A stretch of 64,000 bases of DNA from Luscinia megarhynchos (lineage: Eukaryota; Chordata; Aves; Passeriformes; Turdidae). The position numbers were made by a program, and so were the translations under genes. Below, in pieces: positions 46,727 through 61,277 of this stretch. Numbering within the stretch: position 1 is the first letter of the stretch; each line of letters starts with the position of its first letter. The stretch is from assembly GCA_034336665.1 (NCBI GenBank), contig JAPFBE010000013.1, positions 14,611,056-14,675,055 on the forward strand, given 5' to 3'. A model generated the notes under the pieces. The model saw nothing but the letters and a program-made list of their open reading frames with translations. It was not told the origin of the DNA and did no database searches.

Positions 46727-49700
46727 GTACAGTAAGATACAATTTGTGGGTCTGTATTTTGACCTCTTAAGATTTACCTTCATGCTGCTTGCATGAAATA
46801 TTTTAATATGTCTACAGGCAACTTGCAAGTAATTTCTTGAATTTTCCACGTGTTGTTGGTTTGACAGCCCTGGCTTAAAGTTATGTTTGACTGACACTCT
46901 GAGCCGTAGCAAAACGAGTAGAGAAGAATTGTTTTGATTTGGTCCAATCTCTCTTGGATGTCCTAGCTGCCATGTTGCAGGGCTGGGTTTTTCTGTCACT
47001 GTTAACATGTAACCAAATTTTCTTTGAAAGAAAAACCTTTCGGTTGATTTTTTTCCTTTTTGTTTTGTTGTGGTTTTTGGTTGTTCCTTCTCCCCCCCGC
47101 AATTCTGCGTCAGACACTTTTTCTGTACACCAAAAAAACATAGTGGAATCCTGGTTTAACTGGCACTGTAGTGATGAATTCAAGTATTGGAGTTATTATT
47201 ATGAAGACATAAAACAGGATTTTAAAAAATGCTGTATGTGATTTGCAGTTACACAGGTTGTCAGAGAAGTGGGAAAACGATGTCCTTGCTCAACTGCCAT
47301 CAGCACAGGAGCCTTTTTCTTTATTTCAAATTTAGCTCAGTATTTGAGGCCCCTGCCCAAGAGATAGACACTGGGAGATATTTCTGTGCTCTGTCTTTGT
47401 AGATCTAAGTGTATGAGGAGAGATGCTTCTGTGTTTTGGAAAGTAATAAAAACTTTTACTTTTTCCTCACATATCTGCTTTTGGCTTCTGCAGGGGAGAG
47501 AATCCTTCATTAGACCTTTCTCTCATTTGGCATAGTTGGTTTTGAGTTCTTATGGCTGAATTTGTGTAATTAAGGGTTTGGGGTTTTGCCAGTTAAATGA
47601 TACTAGATGGGGAAAAAAAAGCCTTAGATTCTCCAGAGTTTCTTCTAAGGACCATAATCTAGGAGATGATGTCAAGAAGAAAGTTGAGGCTCCCTCTAAC
47701 TTCCTGTGACTGTCAAGTGGCAGCTTTTCTTGGACTGCTAAGAGATGGTGTACTGTATTTTTTAACTGTGCCAAGGTTCTCATACATTGTGGAGCCATCC
47801 ACTTTATTTTTTGAGAGTTGAGAATTTATTTTCCCTCCCTTTGCCCTTTTTATTTTATTAGTTGGGAACATGGGGTTTATGTGCTGTTGAAAAAGTGATG
47901 CAGATGTTGCACACAACATTGCAACAAGCTGTACTATCTGTTAAGCTGACAGACCTAAGTCTTAAGGAAGGCTCAAGAAGGACAAAAACTAGGAGAAAGT
48001 GCAGAGTGCCAAAAGCTTTTGACCAGATCTGTGCTACTGAGTTCCATTAACATAGCTGTGCTGGCTGGAAGCATGGAAAAAAAAAACTTCCACCCGAGCT
48101 GACAGGCTGGCAGAACGTTTGCTGGTGCAGCTGAGCCAAACAGAGCTGCAGCTACACCTCCTTCAATGACATAACCTAGGCTGACAGGAAGGAAAAAAAA
48201 ATCTAAAAATAATCATTTTTGTTTTGCTGGCATGAGCTGTGTCCCCACAAGGGGGCCCTGCGGCAGGGTAAGGCTGAGGCACTGCCTCTGTGGGCTGGGA
48301 GGAGGCACACCACGGGACTGGGGGGTGAAGGAGCACAGGCAGTGGGAGAATAGCTGTGTGCAGTCACATTCAGCAATAGCCATCTGCTTCAGAGGGTGCT
48401 GCTTTTCCAGCTCACAGCCCAACATCTGATTTGGCTGATGGTACAGCAGCAGTGGGAGCACTCTGTAAGGAGTGAGGCAGGGATGGAGGTGAGGCTGAAA
48501 CGCGTCTGGAGGTGTGCAGGACCGAGTTGATTGTGGTTCATTAGTGAACGAGGTGATGATGGTAGCACCTAACACTAGCAATAATGATATTTGCTTGCCA
48601 AACCCATTTTAGCTATTTCGTGTGTTTTGTGTTGGAAAGAGAGCGCACCAGTTAGTGACTGCTGCATAAACACAAAGGGGAGGAAGTTACAGCTGTTCTG
48701 TAATCCTTACTGGCTTCCAAAAGATCAGACTGTGCATTTATACAGCTCCAGTGTAGAGGATCTTTACTTATAATGCAGAAGGAAAAAAAAGTGTGCCCTT
48801 GATAAGTAATTATATGGTTGCATCTGAGAATTACTTTAAGTTGTTAACAGAGGAAAATCATTAGTATCGTAAATATTGTAACATAATTGTCTAAATAAAT
48901 GTTGATATTAGTAATAACCATTGCATTAATTAGTGAATGTTTTATAACTGAAGCTGTAAATGCTTCTGTAGGTCACTCAGCATCCCTGTGCAGGCTGCAT
49001 AGTTAACCAAAATGACTCTGCTTTTTGTTTTATCTGCTTAATTGGGACAGGAGAGCAGAGTTTTTTTTCAGCACAATTCCTTGATTTCATTTGTAAATTA
49101 GCTCTTTGGAATCCTCAACTGAAAGCTTTTCAGAGTAGCAATAGTCTTTTTATAGTTTTTTTCCAGCAAACTTTGGCAATGTTAGGTTTTGGCCTGCACC
49201 TTTTATTCTTGGTTTTGGTTAACTGGGATCTGTTGTGGGGCTGTTTGGGTTGGCTGCTGAAATGGAGGTGTCAAATGAAAGGCACCTATGTAAGGATCAA
49301 AAGAATTTTTGTTTCTGGTTTCCCTAAACTGTGTGATGCTGAGAATAGCAAGTCTTTCCCAAATTAGCAGGCTTCATTATTTGCATTAGCAGTATCTTCA
49401 TCCAACTGTAGTAGGATAAAATTCAAAAATAGCAGCAGCCTTTTACGGTTCTGTTTTTTTGAAATGCTGATGGCATAACATCACAGTCACCTGGAATTAT
49501 ACATTTCTGGTAAATCAGAGTTGCATTTTTGTGAATTAATCTTTGTGGTAGCTCTGTGTTTAAGAGTAGCTGGATTGTTTATTTTGTGTTGAGCAGGTTT
49601 AATTCAGTGTGTTGCATTTCTTTCGGATTCAGGCAGTTGTACCATATCAAGTAAACAGGCATAAAAGATTATGATGATCATACTTAACAAACTAGAGGTG

Positions 49701-52700
49701 ATGTTCTCCATGCTAATTAAGGAAAGGCATTAAAAAAAACCCCTCAGTTGCTCTTTTGATAGTGTATTTATTTTCCAAGCCAAGCTTTTCTATAAAACTC
49801 TTAATAATGATATGTGTTAAGAGAATTCTGATCTACTCTACAAATAGTTTCTTCAAGCTTTTTGCCTGAATTGTCAGGTCAGCGAGAGCTTGACACATTC
49901 ATTTGGATTTATAAACTAGATAATCCTCACTGATGAGATAATTGTTTCATAGAAATGTTTTATGCTGCAGAGTAATTGACTGAGAGAGTTCCAAATCATC
50001 AATCTCTTTTGAAAAAGCACTAAATAATTGAAAGACATGTTCCTCTTAATGATTTTGAAAATTAATTAGAATACTGTCAGTAATATGGAAAATAACAATT
50101 TTTCCCCTCTTTTGCTGTGAGTATTAAATAGAAATATTATTTGCTCTAATTCTTCAGAACTGGAGGCCTATGCAGGTGTCATCAGTGCCTTACGTGCACA
50201 GGGAGACCTTACAAAAGAGAAGAAGGATCTTCTTGGAGAACTCTCTAAAGTGCTTAGGTAACCATGATCTTTTTAAACTTAAGAACTATGACTTGTTTTC
50301 TTTTAAAGTGTTGCATACTTTTTCTTTCACTAGGATCAAAATGTAAACCTGAATTTAGAGAAGTAATTCTCCACGTTGCTGAGGTTTCATTCCTGTTTTC
50401 CTTGGAGCTTTTTAATAAGGAAAGCAACCAACCTTCAGTGGCAGAAGCCTTACTTGTTTGTTGGTGTGTTATGGGATACTGAGTGTTAAAAGGGTTACAG
50501 CCAGCTCATGAATGTACACTGGTTTGTGGTTTTGTCAAGGTAGAACTCCAAGGTCTTTGAGCCCAAGGTACCTCAAGAAAGAATGATGCATGTCCTGTTT
50601 GAATTTTTCTGCCATATCCTTTGAATGTATTACTCTCATTAGGAGGTTGGATTCTAGCTGTTTTCAAGGGTGCCCTGTGAACAGTAATGTTATTTTCATT
50701 CTTCAGTAATATTTTTGAGCAATGATATGATTGATTCTCTCTGTGATAGCAAGGGTTAGGTGGCAATCTCTTAAATGCAAAGTCCTGTTCCCTTTCTTCT
50801 CTTTGATAAATTATTCATAAGTTTAATTTTGTCTGGAATTTTTAGATTAATGTTCATGTCTTCCTCTGATTAAAATACATTACTTTATTTTTTAATAGTA
50901 TTTCAACAGAGCGACATCGCGCCGAGGTTCGGAGAGCAGTAAATGATGAACGACTGACAACAATTGCACACAAGTAAGTTCCACATGCTTTTGTCACTGA
51001 TTTCCAAAAGTGGCTTTTGGGAATCCATTATGCCTTCACTGAATGGTGGAATTTTGAATATTGATGGTGGTTTAAAGAATCCGTAGTTAAAACACTGTAT
51101 GGATGAGGGAATTACTGTATCAGATCTACAGGGACCTAGAAGCAGTTATTTAGTACTTTTACATTTTGGATCCAAGGCAATCCCATTCACTGTACAAGTA
51201 CAATGTAAGAAACATCTTTTTGGCATGGAAACCTTTCTGTAAGACAGACCAGAATAAACAGAGAATGGAGAAAATAGAGAAGCTCCTAAGTAGGACAAAC
51301 ATGTTTGCTATTGTTTGTTTTGTTTTTAGTTTTATTTTAATCAGATTGGAAAGGCTGTATTAAGAGGAAAGAGAAAACTACATAGGAAAGACAAAGAGAG
51401 GGAAAGAGATGCCAGATTAGTGGAAAACAGTGTATCAGCATAGAAAAGAAAAAAGGGTCGGAGTAGGAAAAGCTGCAGCAAGCCGATGACATCGGTGTCC
51501 ACCAGTGCCTGCGTTTCAGCTGCTGTGCTGGCACCAGCTGGGCTCATTCCTCCTTGCGTTTGCTGTCACAAACTCCATGTGATTTTGAGAGGTGGACAAG
51601 CAATAGATCAAGTGGTTATGTATCTTTGATAATTACTTAATAGTTTTACTGTTAAGGACTGTCTTTAAACAGCTGCATTATGTCTGTATTTTTTTCCCCT
51701 GTGTTACAACTGTTGAGCTTTTTAAAGTTTGACTGTTGTAGCTTAGGTGTTGTGAGGAGGAAAGAGAGTAAATAATGTGAATAGCAGGACACTTGGAGGT
51801 AGCAATTGTTGGATCAAAGTCTGGTCAAAATCAGCATACTGGATTAGTGCTGTAGAAGGACTTTTAAAGTTTTAATTTTTGAGTTTAAAGGTTTAGAAGT
51901 ATGCTGTTCACCAAACAAAATACCCACCAACTTCCTTACACTCCTTTAAAGAAATGGAAGGGGAAATAATGAGAGCATGTGGTTGTCAAATCAGGATTCT
52001 TACCCTGAATCAAGTTTTCCTTTTAAGTGTACTTCAGGTCTTAGCATTTTGAAGAACATGAATAGTTTGTTCTGAGGTGTTTTGCACTTCAATGAAATTT
52101 TATAATCCAGACAAGGTGCAATTATGAAGTGCTGCTTTTCTTTATTTTCCTATGGTTATTCCTTATAAATGATGGTTAGTAATACAGTATTTGGCTTAGG
52201 TAATTCCCTTAACTCATTAGGAAAGGCTACTTTGCTAGCTTTTGTACTCTTTTTCTTTTTCTGTTTGTTTTTTTAAAATGTATTTTTACCTCAGCTCTCT
52301 TTATACGATGTGCATATGTATGAGGAATGCTGAAGCATATCAAGATTTAACAGCAGGGCAAATATTCTGCATTTTACAAACTACTTTGTCATAGCTCTTG
52401 GTGCAACTTGCTTGAAATATTTCATGTGAGAAGTTATTTTTTAGAATATATTAATACATTAAACGAGTTGATTTACTTAAAAACATTACAGCATTGAAAA
52501 ATAATTTACTGTTTGGGTTTTGCTGATTTGACAAATGACTCACGTAAAACAGTCAAAAATATTTCTCCATCTAGATAAGAACAGTGTTCTTATGAAGCAG
52601 TCTAGTGTGGATGTAAGTATTAAGATTAAGAGCAAATTAGAGCAGAAGACTGCTTTCTGTTTAGAAAGATGCTTATGGTGTATTTAAATAATCTTATGTT

Positions 52701-55700
52701 CTGTCACCTTGTTTGGGGCTACTTTAATAAGCATAAGAAACTCTTCTGTTCAGGTAAAACAAAATTTGCCTTAGAAGCTGAGAGGTTTTCCCTGTAACAT
52801 AATCCATTTCAGTCATCTTTTATGATATCTGTTTGGTCTCTTGGTGTTTTTGTCATTCAGAGAGTGTACCAACAGAACCTGAATAGTGGCATACCTAATG
52901 TGGGGGGTTTGAGAATGGCATTCACACATCTCTGGCCCTTGAGCAGCTCTTTATAAAGGAAAACAACAGAAGAGTCAACTCTTCCATTTAAAATGGAAGG
53001 ATTTTTATATCAGGTGACAAAAATGCAAGGGCTTTCATGAATTAATGAAAATTGAGTATTAGTGCTCTAGTATTTCTTAAACTGCCTTTTAGACTTGTGC
53101 TATTGGAAAAAAATGAGCTTAAATAAGATACAGAGTATTTGGAAACTCATCAAAATACTTACAGAACGTGCATTTCTGTTTAGTATGTCTGGACCAAACA
53201 GCTCCTCCGAGTGGTCCATAGAAGGTCGGCGGCTGGTGCCACTGATGCCACGCCTGGTTCCGCAGACAGCTTTTACCGTCACTGCAAACGCTGTCGCCAA
53301 CGCGGCCGTTCAGCACAACGCGTCTCTTCCAGTTCCTGCAGAGACTGGAAGCAAAGAAGGTGAGAGAGAGATGGGATTCTGCTGCACTCTGTGGGAATGT
53401 ACAAACAGTGTCACGGTATAAACTGGTGTCTTGGATTTTAGGTGTTAAATAATAAAGAATTTTTTTTGCGGCCGAGTTGGACGGGGCTTGGAGCAGCCCA
53501 GTCTAGTGGAAGGTGTCCCTGCTGATGGCAGGGGGTTGGAAGTCGGTGAGCTTTAAAATTCCTTCCAACCCAAACCATTCTATGAAGCTATGAAAAAAAA
53601 GTCCAAGTCTTTCTTATCAAACATTACTCAGAGAAATATAAAACACCTCTTTTTTTAAAGGTACCTTTGTGGTATCTGCAGCATTAATCTGACTGCTTTG
53701 TGTTACTGATACTCTAGTAACTGAAATGTAAAAACAACCCGTTTTGTCAGGAAATGATGTTTACTGATTGATTTCTTCAGCTCTGTAAGCTTTAAAAACT
53801 TGGACTAATGGCTAGATTTTGTGAAGTTCTGTAAGTGATGAAAGCTGTTTCAGGGTGTTTTATTTTAAGAATGCAGGTAGGTTTTGGTAGAAGTCAAGAA
53901 AATACAGCTTTGAGTTTTATCTTTCAGATTAAATGTATTATGGTAATAAGTAAAAAGGTTGCTTTCTGCTTTCCCTATGCTTTTTAAATAATGGTAGTAT
54001 CCATTCCAACTAGCTTGGCTCAGCAGGCTTGAATTAGGCTTCATACAACTGGAGAATGTGTAACATTTCTTGAAACAAGCTGCTTTACTCTAGTTTTTTG
54101 AGATATACTGTATCATTGTGATATTACTTAAAAGCAGCGATTTAAAAAAAAGTGATTAGCACAATCAGTTCTTCACTACTGAAAGAATATTTTGGTTTTT
54201 TCAACTAATGTACTGTTGAGGCAGTAACACTTTTCTATCAGTTACTAGTTTAGATGTGATCACTGACAGAAAAGCAAAAAGATCGACATATTGAATTAAT
54301 GCTCAAATTAAAAATAACAAACTATACAGTAAAAAAAAAATATTAATTTAAAAAAAATCTCATACTGGCAGTGCAGATTTTTGGGGATGGGAGGACATGA
54401 GTTTAGATTTTTTGTGTTGTTTTTGAAGACCATTAATTCTGTGGCCATGCTTAGCTCAAACTGGGGAGTATTCCACAGTAACAGAAATGCAGAGGCAAAT
54501 ACACAGATAATGACACAGTAGGTCTTTGGCTTCCATTTCAGTTGTAAAAATAGTGATAGAACAATGGGATTCTGCACTTCAGTTATATGGAAGGTGTCTT
54601 TTCTCCTCTTCAGTGGTGGTTTGCTATTCCTACACAAGTACCACTTCAACCCCAACATCTACCCCTGTTCCAAGTGGCAGTGTAGCAACAGTGAAGTCCC
54701 CCAGACCTGCCAGCCCAGCCTCCAATGTAGTCGTCTTGCCAAGTGGAAGTACTGTTTACGTCAAAAGTAAGTGATACTAGCAACTGGTTAACAAAAGGGA
54801 AAGAAAGGGAGGACGTGGCTGAAGCATTGACCAAGTTAAACACTCCAGCAATTGGACAAGGCATTTAAGGCCTTTGTGACTTCGTTTAGTCTAGGGAATT
54901 GCTTCCATTTTTCAGATAAATAGTGTTCAGGGTAAATCCACTCACTGCAATATGCTGCAAGGAGCACTAAAGGTACAAGGACAACAAGTGAAAAATACTT
55001 TGAAAATTAAATATAGAAATTTCTGTATATCAGTGAATTTCTGACCCATCTTGTTGAGAACTAATGCGTAGCCACTTACTTGAATTAGAAAAGGTCCCTC
55101 TTTTCCACTTTCACACTTGACATAGAATTTTTTTTACTTTTGGATGCAATTTGGCAAGAGTTTGGTTTGTGCTTACGTACTATATCTGGCCATTTTGTGA
55201 TTTACCTGGCAGTCAGTCTTAGTGAGGCTTGTGTTCCTCGGCAGCTGCAAAAACTTCATTCAAATTCTTACCAGAGACCCATCTTCATGTATTTAAATGT
55301 GGAGATCCAGGACACAGACTCTAGAAACAGTCTTTTTTTCTTGACAGTGTGTATGTGTCCCCATCTTTGTTTGGCTAAAAAGTCAACTAGTTCTAAAAGC
55401 AGATTATGCTCTCATATATATGCCCTCATTATGGGTAGTTTTATATAACTATTAAAATGTTTCCTTCAGTTTTTATTTGATTCTATCAAAACAACAAGTG
55501 AAGATTAATAGTGAAGTAGATAAATGCTTGCTTTGCATACCTTTAATATTTAAAAGAATATTTATTATTTATTAAAAGTTACTGGTTTTATGATATATGT
55601 ATACATCTGTATAAGCTTCTAGCTAATCAGAAATGCCACATAATACATAAATATAATGTTATTTGCAGAAAAACATTAATGGCTCTGTTAACCCATGAAA

Positions 55701-58700
55701 CCCATCACATTAAGGTTTTTCATTTTTCTGATCTATGCACTAATCACTTCAGTGATGGCTTCAGTTTGAAGATTCAGGGGAAAAATGTTCTTAACATCTT
55801 GAAATTTTAATGTAGACTTTAGTACATGGTAATGAGTATCAAGTAAGTCTAGACACAAGATACAGGGATGGTCATTTTTATTGTCCCTCCCTAGATTTAA
55901 TTTTTTTCCCTACTTCATGCACTTCATTTTGTTGTTACTGTATTTATTGGCTTTTCTTAAGGAATTGCGTGTCTTTCAGAGCATGTTACATCAGTCACAT
56001 TGATTTTAACAAACCTGCTTAGGAGCAGATTTGGGAGGTCTGAGTTACAGTCAGGACTTTGCCACTGGTCTGTGGTGTAACCTCTTCCAAGTCACAGTCT
56101 GAGCCATTAACCTTTCCATGGCTCTGCTTCCTTACTTATCAAGTGTGAGTTACAGTCAGAGCTGTATTATAGTTTAAATAAATGTCTGTGGCAAACTTTG
56201 TACAGCAATTTATAGCATGAAATGATAGGAATAATATTCTTGCAAAACCCCAGCAGTGAAAACAGGAGGTGAAATGAGCTGTACTTAACATAAAATAAAG
56301 CTCTGCTAATTTAATGTTACTTTCTTATGGCTTGGTTGATTGCTTGATGGGTTTTTTTGTGGATGAGGACCCTAAAGTTTTCTCTATTTCTTGGTGCCCC
56401 ACCAAAATAGCAGCTGTGTCCTCACATGCACGTGGATTTTTGGATTTAAATGGATTCTGAGATTTTTAAATTACTGCACACGTTTAATATGATTAATCAT
56501 AATATTTAATTATGATTAAATATGATTATTTAATGTGATGAACTATGATTAATCATAGTTACAAGTTTCTGTAATGCACCCACAGTATACTTAGAAGCCT
56601 GTCCATGATAAACCTTAGAGTTATGTAATCAAACCTCTGCTTTGTAGAAGGAGGCTCACCATGAGGCTTATTCAGGGGCATGAAGTAAATTATGGATTAG
56701 AGCTTTGAAATACGGTTTTATAGATCCACACTTCACTTGTACTGCTACAGCCAACTAAAGCTATGTTTTTGAAGTTTGCTTCTCTTCCCTAGTTCAGTTT
56801 CCTGTCTCTGTAGATACAACTGTCAGCCTTTGGACATACACCTGCAAATGAGCTGCTACTCCTTCTGAGAGAGAATGTCATCTTTCAGTATTTTAATTAG
56901 AGATTGGCCATAATTAGATCTTGGCCCTGATTAGAGATTGACTACCAACCAAGTTTGCTTTGATTCCCAGCAAGATTGCTGCTGTGGTGGTGTTCTTTGT
57001 TTTTAAGCTCCAGGCATATGGAACAAGATTTTCAATCATCTTTTGCATAGGCAGGATTGTAGCTGTTCAGCTTCTCTCTGATTGCTTTGCTTTTAAAATG
57101 GTTTGACACAGGTTAACACAGTAAGCTTAAATACCAGGATTGCAGGTTTGTCAAGGTTGGAAGAGACCTCCAGGATCATTTAGTCCAACCATGAACCCAG
57201 CATCATCATAATCACCCCTAAACTGTGTCCCCAGGTGTCTCATTCAGATACCTCCTCAACACTTCCAGACTGTTGTCTCCCCAGGCAACTTATTCCAATG
57301 CCTAACTACTCTTCTAGTGAAGTTTTTTCTTTTCTAATGTCTAAGCTGGATCTCCCCTGGCAGAATGGCATGATATTTCCTCTTGTCCTGGCACTTGTTA
57401 CCTGGGAGAAGAGCCCAACCCCTATCTGGCTACACCCTGCTGTCAGGGAGTTGTTGAGAGCAAGAATGTGCCCCCATAACCTCCTTTTCTTCAGTCTGAG
57501 CCCCCACAGCTTCCTCAGCTGCTCGTGGTGCTCCAGACCCTTCCCCAGCTCTGTTCCCTGCTCTGGATGTGCTCCAGCACCTCAATGTCTCTCTTGTCAG
57601 GGGTGCCCAGAAATGACCCCAGGACTGGGAATGCTTCAGCAGTGCCCAGCACGGGGAATGGTCACTGCCCTGGTCCTGCTGCCACGCCAGTGCTGGTGCA
57701 GCCCAGGTGCCATTCTCCTTGTCCATCTGGGCACACCTGGCTCATATCCAGCCAGCTGTTGGCCAACATCCCCAAGTCCCTTCCTGCTGGGCCACCCTTA
57801 AGCCCCTCTGCTCCCAGCCTGTAGCTCTGCATGGGGTGGTTGTGATCCAACAGGACCTGGCACTTGGCCTTGTTGAACCTCAGCCATGGGTCCAGCTTGT
57901 TCAGATCCTTCTGCAGAGCCTTCCTGCCTTCAGTGCTACCAAGTAGCTTCAAAAGGTTTGCAAAGATATTAACCTATGTCTTTCTGTAATTTATTAATTT
58001 GTTGCCTACCTTGGCAAGTTTCATTTGGATTTAAGATCCATTAATTATGCTGTTATCTTTTGCTGAGCTGAATATTGCAGCAGATTTTTATTTCTATGCA
58101 TGCAGTATATGATTGTGAGGAAGAAAGAACTCTTTTTGAGCCTGGACTTCTTTTGTTTTTCACGATTGTGTGTTAGGTGCTGTTTTATATCTGTTGCACA
58201 AAATGCACCGAAAGAAGGCAAAAACTGATGAAGTGAGGACTGACCTTTACAGTTAAACTATATAATTTTAAAAAAAATTATATCTCAGGATGTATTGAGG
58301 TGGAAGGCAGAAGAGTACTGTAAGGATAAACATGACATGAAAGTTGGTGCAAAGGCTGAAGTCTAAAGAAACTACAGGGGGATAAACTTTGATAGTCCAG
58401 TTGCTGTAAACAAAACCACCAAAAAAATCAAAGTAGTGTGAAGTTTTAAACTAAAATGTGTGTGGCATGATCCCAATCCACTTGTGTGTGCAGTCTCACT
58501 AGTCAAACTTCTGTAGACAGAATGAAAACCCTGTACTGGCTCTTTTGTTCTTTTTAATCTCTCAAAATGAATGGAGTGACCCAGTAACTGAGTAGCTTGA
58601 AGTTTTGGGTGGCTTGTCTCTTGATTCATGGCACTGTGAGTGTGGCCCATATCAAGGACTAAGAGCATCTGAGGTATGATACAGCTGGGTTGTGACCATA

Positions 58701-59305
58701 AGATGTAATTTATTCTTTATTTTTATCTTACTTGAAAAGGATGTAGTATTTCAGGAAGCACTGAGACCTGCAGACAGGGGAAACATGATTTAGAAAAAGT
58801 ATTTCTTTTCCAGGTGTCAGCTGCTCCGATGATGATGAAAAGCCCCGCAAACGACGGCGAACGAATTCTTCTAGTTCTTCCCCTGTTCTCCTGAAAGAAG
58901 TCCCAAAGGCAGTGACTCCCATCACTAAAACTATCACAGTGCCTGTAAGTGGGAGCCCCAAAATGAGTAATATAATGCAGAGCATTGCCAACTCCTTACC
59001 ACCACACATGTCGCCTGTGAAAATAACCTTCACTAAGCCCTCAACACAGACAACAAACACCACAACACAGAAGGTATGTGGGGGAAGCTGCCAAATGTTG
59101 CTTTATTCTGCTTTTATCAATGAATAAGATGTGATGTTTGACTCTTCCTTTCTGTGATCTGACTAGCTGTTTTTTAAGGATTGCACTTGGGATAAGGTAA
59201 TCCCTCTTTAAAACGAACAAAGGGAAAACCAAACTCTTGTATGAATTTAGTTCACCTGTGTGTGAAAGGACCTGGATTGACAGCCGTGGAGACTGAAGCC
59301 CTCTT

Positions 59306-59336
<31 letters not shown>

Positions 59337-61238
59337 CGGGAGTGCAAGCTTCCCCCAGACTGCCCCACCAATGTGCCTCAACCCTGACCTGAAGGGACCA
59401 CTTCTAGGGATGAGAGGGGATTCAGTCTCCATGCTCATTCAATTCTTGGCCTGTCTGGTGAGACTGCCAACAAGGTTACCAGTTAGTACCATTTGTGGTG
59501 TTGGGTTTTGTGATATGGACACTAGTCCACTGAGAACTGGATCACATAGGCCACTGAACAGCCTTCAGATGGTAACAGCTGTTGGTCAAAGGTAATCTTT
59601 CTTATTTCTATTTTCCTTATTTATAATTATTCTTTGCAATAATAGAATCCCAGGAGAGGGGGCATGGGCTTTCCCTTGCCAAGCCTTCTATCTAGAGACC
59701 AGTTTTTTGGGGTCTATAACGCTTATTCTTGGAGCTGGTCAAAGTCCGGGGGGCTTTATTTTCCTTTCAGTGCTAGTGTGCCATTTCTCATTCTACATTA
59801 ACAGTGTTACAGTGGTCAAAATCAGTTGCATTATTTCAGCTGAGTGTGTCTAGCTTTCACCACAATGCAGCGTGCAAGAAAAGTTTTCCTTGTTTGAATT
59901 TTATGCTGGACTTAGATTTTTAAGGAGGCATTTCAGTTGTGTCTATTTTTCTTAAGATTTAAGAAAAGGTAATGATTCAGACCAAGCTCATTCTTGGTAC
60001 AGTTATTAATTAGAGCAAACCTCAGGAGAGGTAGGGTCTCTGGAATTAATTTTGCCTCAATACCAACAGATTTATGTAGGCTGGCCATTAACAAGCATTT
60101 TTTTCCAACTGTGAGAGTTTGACTGTTGAGCTCAAACCTTTGCATGGTATTTGTCACACTAGTTATCTTAATTGCTTTGTGACTCTCCTTGGATCAGGAG
60201 AGTTCCTGTATCTTAAATTTTGGAAACTTTAAAACCAAGTAAGATTAACTGAAGTGAAATAAATGAAATAGAAGTTCTTGCTTTCTGACCTCTTCTCATT
60301 CCAGGGAAGATGCTTTCATTTGATTCACTGTTCATAAACAGTGTCCTTAATCAAATTTCATCTCTGAATACATGAATGTATAAGACAAATTCATAAACCA
60401 TCAAATTAAATTCAGTGCAGCAAGACCACAGCTACTACAGGGCTTAACCTATCCATTCTGTTGCCCATTAGGGTTATAATTTGTGCAGGAAGAATTTTTT
60501 TGCCATAAACATCTCTAGGGTTGTATTAAATATGGGTGTTATATATCATGGAAGTTAGAGATGGAGTGTACCAAGTCTCCAGAAGAGTGGACTGTTGATA
60601 GGATTTTTCCTGCAGTTATGCTTCTCCACTTGTTCTGACATGGAAATTTTAGGGCTTGCTTTGCATTCTATTATTTGACTGTCTTACTAATCTGCAATAA
60701 CAGGAAAATCAGTGCTTGTTAGGCAGCCAGAGTAGTGTTTGTATCTGAACTTGTCTCAGTGCCATCTTTTGTTGGATTCAGATATTCCAAAATATCTAAC
60801 TGGATGATTTTGGTGGGAGAAATCCCCTTGAGTAGTTTTAAATTAAAAGTCAGTCTTGTTCATTCATATCCAACAGCACATTTCCAATTTGAGTATAGTA
60901 GTTAGATATGAATGAAGTTGTTAGATATGAATGAAGTTTATTTCTGCATGCCAGCTCTTTGAATTGTTTTGACATTTTAGTAGGTTGGAGGAAGTCTTGT
61001 CATAACAGCTAATAATGTCACAGCTCCAGTTTTTGGATTCTCTTGAAATAAAGTCACCTGTGTAGGACATGAAAGGAATCTAGCTAGTGAAGCTTGTGGC
61101 AGTTACAATTACCTTATTTTTTCAGGGTCGAAGTTTTGACCTCTCAAGATTGAGCTGACAGGACTAAATTCAGTACATATTGGGAATAAGATTTTACTGT
61201 AACAATTAAAACCAACAACAACAAAATTACCACCTTGA

Positions 61239-61277
<39 letters not shown>

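Larger units (their letters stand above)
54767..58813 (+). other. EMSY: EMSY intron 6
   Basis: 4-kb intron holding one reverse-orientation CR1 (57145-57955) and an AT-rich palindromic stretch near 56.5 kb. No further exon is seen. Confidence 0.8.

Noticed and set aside
57235..57801. 188-codon plus-strand frame in EMSY intron 6
   Set aside because: It is the antisense of a CR1 fragment.
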